Shown here piece by piece: positions 31,901 to 43,311 of a DNA stretch of 64,000 bases. Source of the DNA: Asterias rubens (taxonomy: Eukaryota > Echinodermata > Asteroidea > Forcipulatida > Asteriidae); contig NC_047077.1 in the NCBI RefSeq assembly GCF_902459465.1, forward strand, positions 1,798,001 to 1,862,000, read 5' to 3'. How positions within the stretch are numbered: the stretch's first letter is position 1; each line of letters starts with the position of its first letter. Both the position numbers and the translations under genes were made by a program. A model generated the notes under the pieces. The model searched no databases, had not been told where the DNA came from, and worked only from the letters and a program-made list of their open reading frames with translations.

Positions 31901-33009
31901 TGTTCTTCTCATTTTGATTCCAATCTTGTAACAAATTCTCTGATCCAGTAAAAGTTTTGAGCTCCAAGCCCTAGTCTTGTGGAGTTTTCCCCTAAATTCG
32001 AGCCCAGGGTTGAGAGTTCATAATTCTATGGACAGCCACCGGCCTAATTTGATCATGACGATATAGCCCCTTTAAATTGAGTAAACTTGCAATTAAACTG
32101 ATATTATAAAATGGACTTATTAAAAGACTTTTGTCAAGAATGAAGTCAAGAATCTTAAAAACCTACTTGTGATAGAACCTCTTTCCGTTTAGATTCCCTG
32201 CTGCCTCCATCTTGGCTAGCCATGAGGGATGAATTCCTTTTCATCTTCATCAACGACCCATCTCGCGATCCCCCCTGCAGTAAATTTCTCCCACCTACAT
32301 ACGCCGTTTCATCCGCATACCAAGTATCGTCAAATCTGTTTCTAAGAACTTGTTCTCTTTGCGCTAACTCTTCTGGCATCTTCCAAGATGACACTGGGTT
32401 TAAGGCTTTCTTTGACAGCGGAGGTGGGAGACTTGGTGCGTGATGAGAACCTTTGTTGGAGAAAGCCTTGTGTTTTGTTTGATCGTCTTGGAGATGGGAT
32501 AGTTTTCCGTGACTAGGGTAGACATGCTGAGTTTCATACGAATGATGACTCGGTTCTTGTTGGTGTAACGGAAAAGTCTGCTGTTGTTGGAAAGTCCCAC
32601 TTAATTGTCTTTGATTTAGGAATTCCTCTCTCCTCAGCGACGTTGGTGGAATTCCTGCTAGCCCTGCTCCGGAATTCACAGAAGATGAAACTGATGATTT
32701 TCTATGTGACGCTCCGATCACTGAGCTATGCCCCTTCAGAACAGTATCAATCTCTCCGCAGAATTTCTCAAAAGCGTCATCGTCAAAATCAGAGCTTGAT
32801 TTTTTGCTTGGTAAAAAATCATCATCATCATCATCGTTCTCGATATCTTTACTGTGGCGTTGTTCAGTCATGTTGGACGAAGTCTCAGATTTAGGCGACT
32901 TTTTCTGATCAGCATTTGGTTGGTGTACTTTAATGGTGGGATTTTGAGTTGCTGTTTTAGTTGCTCCGACTCGATTTGGAATTGATGTTGTACTTGCACT
33001 GCTTCCCAT
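28964..33009 (-). CDS. Cystin-like putative N-myristoylated ciliary protein
   Basis: Coding exons in transcript order: 33009-32167, 30201-30154, 29682-29540, 29042-28964; GT/AG borders and phases 0,0,2 fit, giving 370 residues. It begins MGSSAS, a textbook N-myristoylation start (Gly2, Ser6). Residues 57-64 are acidic (six Asp in a row) and FDDDAFEKFCGEID follows; the centre is low complexity, rich in Gln, His and Ser. The last 20 residues, QLIYNPSEEDLIAYIEKEFS, resemble the conserved C-terminus of vertebrate cystin-1 (ISYDHSEEGL...IEREY as I recall it), a myristoylated protein of the ciliary membrane linked to cystic kidney disease in the mouse. Human cystin is much shorter (about 160 residues), so the central region would be lineage-specific. 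A likely 5' UTR exon ends at 33911 (GTAAGT donor); the coding exon has its acceptor at 33028. AATAAA on the minus strand at 28877-28872 is a plausible poly(A) signal. The cystin assignment rests on two short ends and is moderate. Confidence 0.55.
31070..31443. mobile_element. TTAA-flanked MITE, family 1, copy 3
   Basis: TTAAAGCCATTGGACCC at the left, CCGATGGCTTTAA at the right, with the inner hairpin AATTCTCGTTAACGAGAATT intact. Located in intron 1 of the cystin-like gene. Confidence 0.8.
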
Positions 33010-33910
33010 CACGTGTGTAGCCAAAATCTGCCAGAAGTGTGGGGTCACAAAATAGAATTTAAGAAATTACCAGACAGAAAAAAAATTGTAAGCTGTCATT
33101 GTCATCAAAAACAGCAGTGAAGTCAATTCGTGAAAAACAAACATGACAAAGCGCTTTTGTTAAAATGACCATAGTCCACATTAAGTATTACGGAGCGTGG
33201 TGAGGGATATGCTTGCCCGTTGTTCCACGGCATCTGATTATGCATTACGCACGGTCGGTGGGTTCAATTTTCAAGGTAAATCCATTCTTTCCATAAATTA
33301 AGCAAGGAAACCCTAACGAGGACGAGATTTGTGCCACGATCCCAGGCTTGCATCAAATGACGTCAATTGGATATTTACTACAGCTTAACAAAATAATAAA
33401 AGTTGAAACATTGACTGAAAAACGATGAGGAGAAAAGAACAAATGAAGCGGTAGATTTATTATACTAAATAATTACAATGTAGATAGTCGCAAGGTTTTT
33501 TTTTCAGAGACCGACTCCCCGTCGGTCGGTGTGTGTGCAAAGCAAAACATTCACGCTAACAACCCTGAGTCACTGGTTTTTATTGATTCGTTCATGTTGA
33601 CTTTTATCTCCTTCGGGGCTTTAAATAGTTAGTTTTTTGTGTTTATCCATAATGATCACAATGGTAAACAAAACAAGGGGAAAAATCGATGAAACAAAAC
33701 ACCGGGCGCCCCGAAATGTGCAAGATCGATAACCAGCATGACCAGCGAAGTATGCGAGCCTCAAACAAATTATTTAGGATGTTTGCAAACCAACATCTTT
33801 CTTCAACAATTATTTGTATGTTTCTCTGTTACTGTTGGGAAATCCTACATTTATTACACTAACGGGTACGAAAGAAGTTTAAAAGGTTGAAGAAATTAAA
33901 GAAAACTTAC

Positions 33911-34010
33911 GTGATTATTTTCAGATGTTAACAATTAATAACGACCATTAATTTTTCAGATAACTTCGTCAGTGTTGTTGCCAAGGAAGTAGTGTGTGTG
34001 GCCTGGGTTG
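33911..34010 (-). other. Probable 5' UTR exon and promoter-proximal region of the cystin-like gene
   Basis: A strong GTAAGT donor begins at 33910 on the minus strand and pairs naturally with the acceptor just before 33027. The upstream exon is non-coding in this model. Its 5' limit is unknown; the GT-rich stretch 33990-34030 may be promoter-proximal. Confidence 0.4.
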
Positions 34011-36890
34011 TGTGCATGTGGTCGGGAGGGTGGGTCCAAATACAGTTTAGGAAAACAAAAATGGCGTGACTCTATTTGAACTTTGAACACAATTCATATC
34101 ATTTATTTTGTGATTAACTAATAGGATAATGTTTAAATTCAACTAAGTTGTCAATGTAAGCCTTTTAACTGATAATTGGAATGAAAAAGTTGTCGAACTC
34201 ATTAACCTAGTTTTTTCCGTTACCCGCTTATAAATGGGCTCTACCAAAAAAAACTTCTAGCCAATGGGCGTGCGTGAGACGCAACAAGGCTGCTGCTCCG
34301 ATCGTAATCTCGTGAAATCTCGACAAATTATTTTGTAAAACATGAAAATACATCTAAAAAACAACTTAACACCTCTGAAACTCCTAGTTTCCGTAAATCT
34401 TTTAGAATTTGTCAAATCAAAATCTTAAAATCAAGTAGGGTTTGAAACTTTGCATGGTGGAAGTATAACAAAGATAATCAACTTATCTTTATTAAAACAA
34501 CAGCAGGATCATATTGAAATGTTTAACTTTAAAATTAGCTCTCAAAGTTTGCAACCCCCTTTATGAAAATCCTAGATCCATCCTTGATGTTCATTGCAAA
34601 GAAAAACAATATCACTCACTCTAAACAAACTTGATATTTCCTGCATTATACTCATGAGACTTGAACAGTCTATGAATATACTAAATTAGTTAGTTTATTA
34701 TTTATCTATTTTCTTCAGCAATTAACTTGGAAGTGCAATGTCATTAGGAAGTGCTGTTATACTATGTTGTTTACCGGCCAATCTCAACAAAAACTAACAA
34801 AATTTTACACCTGGCTCATTCACTTTCGTTTGGAAGTGAACACTCCGTTGAATCGGCATTCATATGCAGTCAAAAGGAGTCAATGAATCCCTTGAATCCT
34901 TTAATCAATGAATCCCAATAGTTTATAGCATTCACTTGTCAAATAAGATCCAGCTCAATTTATCCATTAACCTTTTAGTGCACAGATTAATTTTTGAAAA
35001 AGAAAAAAAAATAACATGTTCAACCGTGTTTTTCTCAAAACTTTTCAATAGCACCCCCTGTTGAACATCACCCAATCGAAAGCTCAACACTCGCTCTACT
35101 AAACAATGAGGGCAAGATATTTGGGGGTTGTAGTTTTTAAGATGACTGTTTGCTAAAGTCAAATTTGATGTGGTTTTGGGTGGTCGCTAGCGATGGCCTT
35201 GTGCACAAAAGGGTTAACAGAAATGTATAGGTTTGCCAATTTGTGGTTTGACAATTGTTTGCTAATTAATTAGTTAGTTCAGACAGTGGCGCCCACAGTA
35301 ATGGCGTCACCTGTACATTGAAAAGACCCATGTTGACCAAATTTGTTGGATGTACACCCATCGGCGGGGATCAAGTTATCCCGAGCTCTTCACCTTTATC
35401 TTTAAAGTGTGTGAATGGATAGCCATTCATTTTGTCCACATTTTTTTATTTTGCAAAAAAACACCGCAGTTTTTGGAGGCTGTGGCTATCAATCAAAATA
35501 TACTATTTGTCTGCTTGTTTAATTCAAATCTGTGTACAGATCGCGCAAAGACCATTCCATTTTATAAAAAGGTAACCACAAGAGGCTGGTTAAACACTCA
35601 GTTTCATCATCATAAATAGGCAGTAGAAATTAAACTAGAGAATGGTGAACTTGTAGCCTTGAATGTTTATAAACGATAATGCCTGAAACAAACCTGAATG
35701 AGAAGAACGATATGGAATGCAGGTAGCTAACAAATTTGTCATAGGTAAAACACACATAAATTCAAATGCATTTCAATGAAATGGAACGAAGTGCTACACT
35801 TGGCCAGGTCAACCTTTTCTTAAGGATTATTTAGAATATTATTCTAGCTCAATTTTTTTGGTGAATATGGTTCTCACACACAAAAAGCATATACATGTAG
35901 CCTTATACTACAGTAGGCTTATGCTCTAATTGGTCTTTGTTTTTTACAGACCTACTATTAGCTTTACATATTCACTCAACCATACACACTGAATGCACTA
36001 CATGCCTTTATTAACGCTTAACCTTCGCCAAAGTTTTGATTTTTTAATTCATGTTTTTGTCATTTGAGGTTGAATTCCTCGCTTATTACAAACTTTGTTT
36101 TAAGGCAATGTATTCCTGTATTACATATCCCTGCAAATTTAACACAATTTCAAAGTCATTGTTACAGAAGATAGAGCGCCAAAGGTGCAAGAGGGAACTT
36201 TTGAACTCTAGTTGGATTGTGAAGATACGCACAGGCGCCATTTCAGCAAGCAAGTATCTAGTTATGTCAAAGACAGCACTGATCACCTGGGCCCAATTTC
36301 ATAGAGCTGCTTAAGCACAAAATTTTGCTTAAGCAAAATAATCCTTGCTTAGTAAAATCAGATTACCGGCCAAGACTCCACTCAATTGTTATTCTAAGTA
36401 ACCAACAGCTAAATACCAGTCACAAGCAATGTATATGGCATGAAATTTTGGCCAGTAACGTGTGTAAAAAAAGCGAGCTATTTTTGTGCTTAAGCAATTT
36501 TTTTGCTTAAGCAGCTCTATGAGATTGGCCCCTGGGCTGTTTAGCAGAAATGTACTGCTTGACAAATTTGTCTGATAACCACAAAATGAGTGGGGCATCA
36601 GTTGCAACTGTGTAAACTTTATGGAATGTTGGCTGGAAACTTGTTTTGCTAAGCAAGATTTTCCTGTGCTTATAGCAAGTTTTTGTGCTTGGCTTTATGA
36701 AATTTGGCCCTCAATCACTGATCTATTGTTGCATCGAAAGAGTTGCTTGCTGAAATGGTGTCCAGTTCACAACCCACATTTCAGCCAGAGTTTCCCATCT
36801 TGCACTTTTGACGCTCTAAAATCTTTATCACTAGTTACGCTTCTATTTTAAACATTGAGGTCGATCATTTTAAATGTTGAGGCTTGCGAC
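34010..36890. other. Intergenic region between the cystin-like gene and RNF217-like A
   Basis: No exon-like frame with a recognisable product was seen. AT-rich, with short open frames (longest 89 codons at 35350-35619) that have no known motif, and GGGCCC-type repeats at its right end. Confidence 0.6.
36291..36715. repeat. Two adjacent copies of the GGGCCC-type MITE
   Basis: GGGCCCAATTTCATAGAGCT starts at 36291 and mirrored AGCTCTATGAGATTGGCCCC ends near 36533. A second unit follows directly (GGGCTGTTTAGCAGAAATGT to ATGAAATTTGGCCC at about 36712). They lie just after the stop codon of RNF217-like paralogue A. Confidence 0.6.
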
Positions 36891-36897
36891 TTTAATC

Positions 36898-39800
36898 TCA
36901 GTACGGTTGCCATGGAGATGGTGGCAGGTCTATGAGTGTGGCTGGTCTTGGTGTCAGTGTTTTAGACGCGGAACGTCTGTCCAGAAAAGAAGAAGAAAAA
37001 ACATCCAACATTAAACACAGAAAACAGAAAAAAATACAATCAATTTACTGATTTCCAGGTCTATATGCTTCGTTTTTGAAAGGGCAAGGGCACTAAGGCA
37101 TTTTCTCCTTAATAAAGGGCACTAGGAAGTTGTCAATTTCTACAGGAGCATTTCAAGGGCACCGAAGACAATGGGGGTGGCAGGGGCTATCACCTTAATT
37201 TGTTGCCTCTGTGAAGTATCAGGCCTGGGTTTCATATTGCTTAATTATTTGCTGCTAAGCAAATATGAACAGAAAACCCGCCACAGATATGCTAGATTGT
37301 ATGTTGGCTGGTAACCAGCCACAGATATGCTAGATTGTATGTTGGCTGGTAACCAGCCACAGATATGCTAGATTGTATGTTGGCTGGTAACCAGCCACAG
37401 ATATGCTAGATTGTATGTTGGCTGGTAACCAGCCACAGATATGCTAGATTGTATGTTGGCTGGTAACCAGCCACAGATATGCTAGATTGTATGTTGGCTG
37501 GTAACCGTATTCTGGGAAGCATACTTTCATTGTGCTTTGCTCCTTTTTTCCGGTCGGCAGCTGTTTTAAATTTGGCCCAAAAAGTAACCGATGATCCAAT
37601 CAAAGTAATCTATACATCTCATTCACCTCCCGATCCATCCAAAAACAATTTATTGACTCGGGAAAGTACTGAGTATACAGTGCTAACACACATGGGTGTA
37701 TGGGTAAAAACCAAAATTAAAATTACTTACCCGGTACGAAACCCTGTATTTTCCTCAACTAGTCGCAGTTGTAAGGCATTCTCCAATTGGCGTTGTTGAT
37801 AGCGAAGCTTGCATCGTTTGTGCTTGAAGTAGCGGCAGAATCGGTAAACAGCGTAGGCTGGTCCGATTGCAATCAGGAGAACACCTCCTAAACCAACGAC
37901 TACTGCCAGCCATATTGGTGCAGCAAGAAGTTGACATCCTGACGTGTATGTATGGGGAAAATCAAATACCAAAACATTAGTTCTGTGAAAGTTACAGCTG
38001 AATTCAGTGTCTACTTGCTGAGAAAACGGCCCAAAAAACGTCTTGTACTTTCACAAGGACATAAATTAAACCATCCGTAATTAGAAGTGACAAATGTTGG
38101 CCTGAAAAAAACATTAAAACACATGCAAGTGGTTTTGTCTCTTACTAAAATTTTCCATACAACCGTTTCATGTTTGACTTTCTGCATATCTACAGCTGTT
38201 TCATGCATTGATCTGCATCCATCGCAAAGCAGTTGCATTATCATAGGACTTTCTAATTCTCCATCAAGTCTCTTACCAAAAATAACTCCCCTTATCATTC
38301 TGCGTTTGATTGGCTCGTTAGGTCGGTAGCGATACTTGCAGCCAAACACGCTCAAACGGGAGAAGTGGTTGCCGAAGTATTTGCTGCTATAGTAACGACC
38401 TCCACAACGATAACAAAATAGTGTCTGGCATCTGCTGCATGTCATCGTATCACACCCAGAACTACGCTGTATGTACACCTGAATAAACAGATCAAACAAT
38501 GTACAGAATTGAGTTATTAATGCATACAGCAAATTAAGTTCTTATGTGAAGTTCAGGGCTCCTATTTCATAGAGCTGCTTTTAAGCAGAAGAACTTGTTT
38601 ACAAATTGTCTGCTAGGCAGAAATAAGCTTGGCCCAATTTCATGAAGTTGTCAAATAGAAAATACTGCTTGACGTGTTTTTCACTGTTAATAATAATAAT
38701 AAAAATAAATTAGTAGTAAAACAATTTCTCGTAAGCAAGATATTTGTGTGCCTTAGCAAGTTGTTATGCTTATGGCTTTATGAAATTGGGCCTAGGATAT
38801 CAGTCACAAATTGTACATGTGGCTTGATAGCTTGGCTGGTAACCTTATTTTGGTAAGCATATCGTTGTTGGCGCTCGGTAGTTTGTGTGTGTTACTGAAC
38901 ATGAAGTGGATGTTTGTTTGTTGCTTTTTAGTTTTAGGCTTTTCCATGCCCATACCTTAGTACTCATATCTTGATTGAGAAGTTCAAGTTAACTAAAGTA
39001 GCAAAGTTCTTGCTTATACTTGTACAAAGAATCAATTTGTCGGGTCACACAAGCATCACCAGTTTCTCGGCCACCCACCTTACACTTCGGACATCTCTTG
39101 GCATTAGCTTGACCTCTAATGTGATCTTTAGCCCATTCCTTGAATAAGAGGTCACCTTTGATGTACTCTTGGCAGGTCATGTTGTGGTGCCATGGAGCTT
39201 GGCATCGATAACACCACAATAACCCACAGGGGCAAGCTACCTCTTGATCATCAGGTGTGGATCTTTGTGCACTCGACCTATGTCCAGAAAGTACAACAAT
39301 ATTAGTTAAAATCATAACCTAAAGCCTGGGTTTAACCAGAGGCCATGGCCTCAGTTGCCCTGGTCTTGGCCCTGGTGCCCCTTCATGCTGTGGTGTCATG
39401 GAGCTTAGTAAGGATAACACCACAATAACCCACAGGGGGGCAAGCTACCTCTTGATCATCAGGTGTGGATCTTTGCGCACTTGACCTATGTCCAGAGAGT
39501 ACAACAATATTAGTTAACCATGACCAAGGGTGGATTTCACAAAGAGTTAAGACTAGTCTTATCTCGAGTTAGGACGTGTAAACTTGGGACTAGCCTGAAG
39601 TTTTCAATATCTCCTAGGACCAGTCCTAAGTTGGGACTAGTCCTAACTCTTTGTGAAATTGACCCCTGGTTACTACATGTAATAACTGAAATGGGCACGC
39701 AAAGTAACACACAGCGAACAGGGGCCGATTTTCATAAAGAGTTAGGACTAGTCCTAAGAGTAACTCGTCCTAACTCAAGATCAGACTGAGTTAAAACTCT

Positions 39801-40801
39801 TTGTGAAATCCATCCTTTAAGTCGATTTCACACAGAGTCAGGACAAGGAGACACTAAAGACTTAAGGCTAGTCCTTACTCAAGCTAACACTAGTCTTAAC
39901 TCTTTGAGAAATACACCCCTGGACTCCAAAATTGGCACAACCAAGACTTAATACCAAAACTCTCAGGGAGGTTTTGGAATGTCAAGACAACTTTTGTTTT
40001 ACCCCTTTTTTTTTAAAGCCAGTTTAACTCTGATTTTGTATACCTGATTGTCACGTCATTATCAAAGTGTGCAATGCGATTACACTGCGGACACGTCTTC
40101 TGACTCGGATCGCTGTTATCCTCCGCCAAGAAGCGCAAAAACTTCTCAAACAGCTCCGAACTTAAGTGATGTAAGATCTCCTCCTTGAAGATGAAGCAGT
40201 GACAAGCGGGATTCAAGCAGCGGACGATGACAACGCGACGGTTTACCTTCTCTCTGATGTACGTCTGGATGCAAACTTCACACACTGGCATCCCACAACA
40301 TTCCCGCTGGCGTATCCGTCTGTACTTAATATAACACACTTGACATTCTGTATATTCGGTTAAATCTTCCAGGACTTTCCGATCGTTAACGACCCTCGGT
40401 TCGAAGTCAAGAAGAACTAGATTCATAAAATGTGTACTCTCTGATGTTTTGGGCAAATTTGGAAATGCTCGCTTATGAAAGTGTATTCGTTCCCCACTAG
40501 GCAGACTTATTTTGGTTTGTCGGACTGTCTTACTGCGACGTAGATTCTTAACATCATTCTTTGTTAAATAATGAAGCGTCGGGCAAACGCATAATCCGGA
40601 GCATTCCTGGCAGATTTGAGTGAAGTTGGACGGGCAGCTTAGACTGCGACGAAGCTGGTTTTTAGGACGACCTGATGTTGACTGCAAATTCGACTTTGCG
40701 AGCGAATCTTGGATTATGTCTTGAATTGTTCCAGTCGCTTCATTTGGGGTAATTCCTGATGATGTTGCATCAAGGTTTCCAGAAGATGTTCCCTGATCCA
40801 T
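36898..40801 (-). CDS. RNF217-like RBR E3 ubiquitin ligase, paralogue A
   Basis: Coding exons: 40801-40044, 39277-39079, 38478-38277, 37938-37731, 36976-36898; phases 2,0,1,2 fit, giving 481 residues. The start at MDQG was chosen by alignment with the plus-strand paralogue; in-frame ATGs at 40813 and 40834 are alternatives. Order: a variable N-terminus with RRSLS and a CQECSGLCVC cluster (64-73), RING1 from C153 (CQVC...CCGMPVCEVC), IBR from C237 (CPQC...ACPCGLLWCYRC.APWH), RING2 from C315 with the presumed catalytic C328 in SGCDTMTC, a CKYRYRPNEP segment, one membrane helix (about 389-415) and a basic tail. RBR ligases pass ubiquitin from E2 to a RING2 cysteine and then to the substrate; vertebrate RNF217 has the same RING1-IBR-RING2-membrane layout. 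The His found two residues after the catalytic Cys in parkin and HHARI is Thr here. Confidence 0.83.
37070..37215 (-). repeat. Dispersed GCAAGGGCACCAAGGC-type repeat
   Basis: CGTTTTTGAAAGGGCAAGGG and GAGCATTTCAAGGGCACCGA recur at about 46570-46740, and related units at 10960-11220, 27625-27770, 49605-49695 and 58055-58215. Pieces read as accidental ORFs but no family protein is recognised. Confidence 0.5.
37281..37508 (+). repeat. 38-bp tandem repeat, six copies
   Basis: A unit beginning CCACAGATATGCTAGATTGT recurs at 37281, 37319, 37357, 37395, 37433 and 37471 with no visible change; the last copy stops after GGTAACC. The unit equals an inner segment of a GGGCCC-type MITE (compare GGCTTGATAGCTTGGCTGGT near 38820), so it is a local expansion inside a mobile element. 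Intron 4 of RNF217-like A. Confidence 0.85.
38555..38795. repeat. GGGCCC-type MITE, copy in intron 2 of RNF217-like A
   Basis: GGCTCCTATTTCATAGAGCT at the left and TTTATGAAATTGGGCCTAGG at the right; the inner part has an AAT/AAC-rich interruption at 38688-38710. Confidence 0.55.
39535..39920. repeat. Cluster of AAGAGTTAAGACTAGTC-type inverted repeats
   Basis: Three short units (about 39535-39660, 39725-39812, 39822-39915) each begin ACAAAGAGTTAGGACTAGTC-like and end in its mirror ACTCTTTGTGAAAT. A relative is at 18040-18165. Intron 1 of RNF217-like A. Confidence 0.55.
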
Positions 40802-40882
40802 AATGCCATACATTACACTACCTTTAATCAACAAATAAAATACAAATGCAGAAATTTAAGAAAAGAACATGTAAAGTATGCT

Positions 40883-41395
40883 GGTGTCATGCCGAGTGGT
40901 TTAGAGCATCAAATTAAGTTCTGAGGTTAAGTGATCGGAGTGTGTGTTCGAATCCCAGTCATGACACTTGTGCAAGATGCTTGACAGTAGTTGCTTCTCT
41001 TCACACAAGGGTATAAATGGATTCTGTGAGGGTAGAGGTTGATATTGTATTTGAAAAAGCCACAAGCTAGTGTCATATATGGCAGCTCAGGGCTGTCATA
41101 GCTGTATACTCCCAAGGGAGCTGAGGGATAACTTTCCGTATGGCGCCACCACCTTTTCACTCATTTTTACAAAAAGGGATATCTCATTGAGGTAAATTAG
41201 ATACTATATTATTTCATATCGAATGAAAAAGTGGTGGCGCCATACGGAAACTTTTCCGAGCTGAGATTAATTAAAGGAATGTTATTGGCCCAGTGACCAG
41301 GGCCCTAATGTAAAGCGCATTGATACGGTTATTGTATATTTGTGGTGTAATTAATAGGCTATATAAATAAGAACTAGTTATTCTTATTATTTATT
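40883..41395 (+). repeat. tRNA-derived SINE (family B) interrupted by a hAT-like MITE
   Basis: The head GTGTCATGCCGAGTGGTTTA and box B GTTCGAATCCCAGTCATGAC are followed by the body, an insertion at 41126-41257, the rest (AGGGCCCTAATGTAAAGCGC) and a TTATTATTTATT end. Upstream of RNF217-like A. Confidence 0.7.
41126..41257. mobile_element. hAT-like MITE (8-bp target duplication) nested in a SINE
   Basis: The 132-bp unit starts GGATAACTTTCCGTATGGCG and ends CGCCATACGGAAACTTTTCC, with mirrored GGCGCCACCAC inside. It is flanked by the exact 8-bp repeat GAGCTGAG (41118-41125 and 41258-41265), as for hAT elements. The repeat belongs to the host SINE, which is interrupted. Confidence 0.75.
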
Positions 41396-41733
41396 TTAAT
41401 GTTCATCATAGGATTTGGTTTGGGACAATCAGCAATAAATGCTTGATAAAAAACACAAAACTTTATAGAAACGGTTTGTTCATTGTTTTTAATAATAATA
41501 TTTTGATAAAAACAAAAACAAATTATCTGATTGTTCACAAGTAAGCTATAAAAACTAAGATGGAAAATGCACTTAAAATAACTTAAAATAACTCAGTTGG
41601 TGTGGCAAAGAAATGTGAAACTGCATTCAATTTCAAATTCAATTTCAATTTCCAATGTAATTATTATTATTAACACATGACAAATCATCAATCAAATCGT
41701 TTTGTTAAAAAACATGACACAAAACATACGTAC

Positions 41734-41880
41734 CTGTTTCGTTCAGCTCATATTACGTTCAACAAATCATTAAATCGACGTACAGCAACACTTAGTGAAA
41801 ACCCCAAACGTTACCTAAATGTTTTTGTTCTTATTTTTTGACATACGCAGCGTCGCCAATTCACTACATCGTCACACTGC
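41734..41880 (-). other. Probable 5' UTR exon of RNF217-like paralogue A
   Basis: On the minus strand a CAG/GTACGTATG donor is found at 41733. The coding exon has a possible acceptor (TTGATTAAAG) just before its start region, as paralogue B does at 51320. The exon's 5' end cannot be set from sequence; about 41880 is a guess. Confidence 0.3.
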
Positions 41881-42141
41881 GAATTAGTTGTTTACCAATC
41901 AAGTCAATGACCCTATAACAATCTGACGTTAATCTTATATAGCGCCCTCTTGTGGCCAGTTGTCATCTTTATTATTCATTATTGATGAAACAGTTTATGA
42001 TGCAAGATGCTGTTTCAGAGTGAGATTTTACTGACGTCATTTGGGCGTTAACAATAATGGGTCTGCCTCCTTGATTACACCATAGTTGTTGTTTTTTAAT
42101 CAAAGGGTTAAAGTCTACACGACTGAAATATATCATTGGAA

Positions 42142-42525
42142 TTATAGGCACTGTACGCGTTTGGTAATTATTGTCAAAGACCAGTGTTTTCACTCGGTAC
42201 TACGCATCATTAGGCATAAAAATAACAAGCCTGTGAAAATTTGGGCTCAATTGGTCATCGAAGTTGCGAGAAAATGATAAAAGAAAAAACACCCTTGTTC
42301 GACGAATTTGTGTGCTTTCAGATAGGAATAAAAGACTTCTAGCTAGAAGTCTTTTAATATTTTAGTGAGAAATTACCTCTTTCTCAAAAACTATGTTACT
42401 TCAGAGGGAGTCGTTTCCCACAATGTTTTATACTATCAACAGCTCTCCAATGCTCGTTACACCAAGTCAGTTTTTAAGTTAATTTTTATTTTGAGTAATT
42501 ACCAAACGTGTACCTTCCCTTAAAA
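42142..42525. mobile_element. TTAA-flanked MITE, family 2, diverged copy
   Basis: The body matches the copy at 54387 (AAAGACCAGTGTTTTCACT, CAGAGGGAGTCGTTTCCCAC). The ends have drifted (ATAGGCACTGTACGCG and the mirrored ACCAAACGTGTACCTTCCC). Intergenic. Confidence 0.65.
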
Positions 42526-43226
42526 AAACAAGCAGGTGTGGGGCGGGACATTATTTTTTTCCGTAGATGGTGGGACGGCATTATTTCGCTGTGAAGAAGT
42601 GAGATACTTGTTTGTCAGTTCATGAAAATGAGTGCGTCACAAACTTCAACAAACTTATTTTTTTTTAAAGGAACATCTTAGTTTTTTTCCCCCCGACCCG
42701 ACCACCACAACAGATTGCCCCTATTTATAATGGAAATAAACTCTGCAACACCACCACGGTACTGCTTTTTCCCTCGTACTGCATAATGCGCATCTCTTTG
42801 GAACTCCTTGCCTGGTGCATGTTTCCCTTCATCCTATGTTCTGCCATCTTTTAAGAGGAATATCAATTCATACCCAGCTCCACCTGAGTTACTACATTTC
42901 TATGTTTTCTTCCTAGAGTGGGTTTTAGCCTTGTTTTGGGCGAACTTGCAAATTGAAACAAAGTGCTTCATAAACGGTCAAAAAAGGACCGGAAACCCCC
43001 TTAAAATGACGGCGCGCTCTCTGCCTGTCATGTCGCAAAGGCTTTTTGGGTGTTATAATAAGAGAAACGGTGGATACAAAACTGAGCATTATAAAAATGA
43101 ACGAGAGAATTGACACAGGTAGGTGGGATTTTAGGTTTGAAAATGCCCAGGGTAGCAGCTGTTACAAGTGATGACGGTGGTTTCATTAAGTGTGTGAGCG
43201 TTGATGTATGCCTACTCATTGGTTAA

Positions 43227-43311
43227 CCCACCTTGTTGAGCTGTTAATGGCTCCGCTTTCATATCACTGTCGCCAGACCGATGTTAAAAGCGGAGCCATT
43301 AACAAGGTGGG
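43227..43311. repeat. Hairpin element between 12-bp direct repeats
   Basis: CCCACCTTG and TTAATGGCTCCGCTTT are mirrored by AAAGCGGAGCCATTAA and CAAGGTGGG, with an 8-base extra piece in the left arm. CTACTCATTGGT stands on both sides (43212-43223 and 43312-43323). Confidence 0.65.

Noticed and set aside
37281..37508. A CRISPR array
   Set aside because: The units are contiguous with no spacers, and the DNA is eukaryotic.
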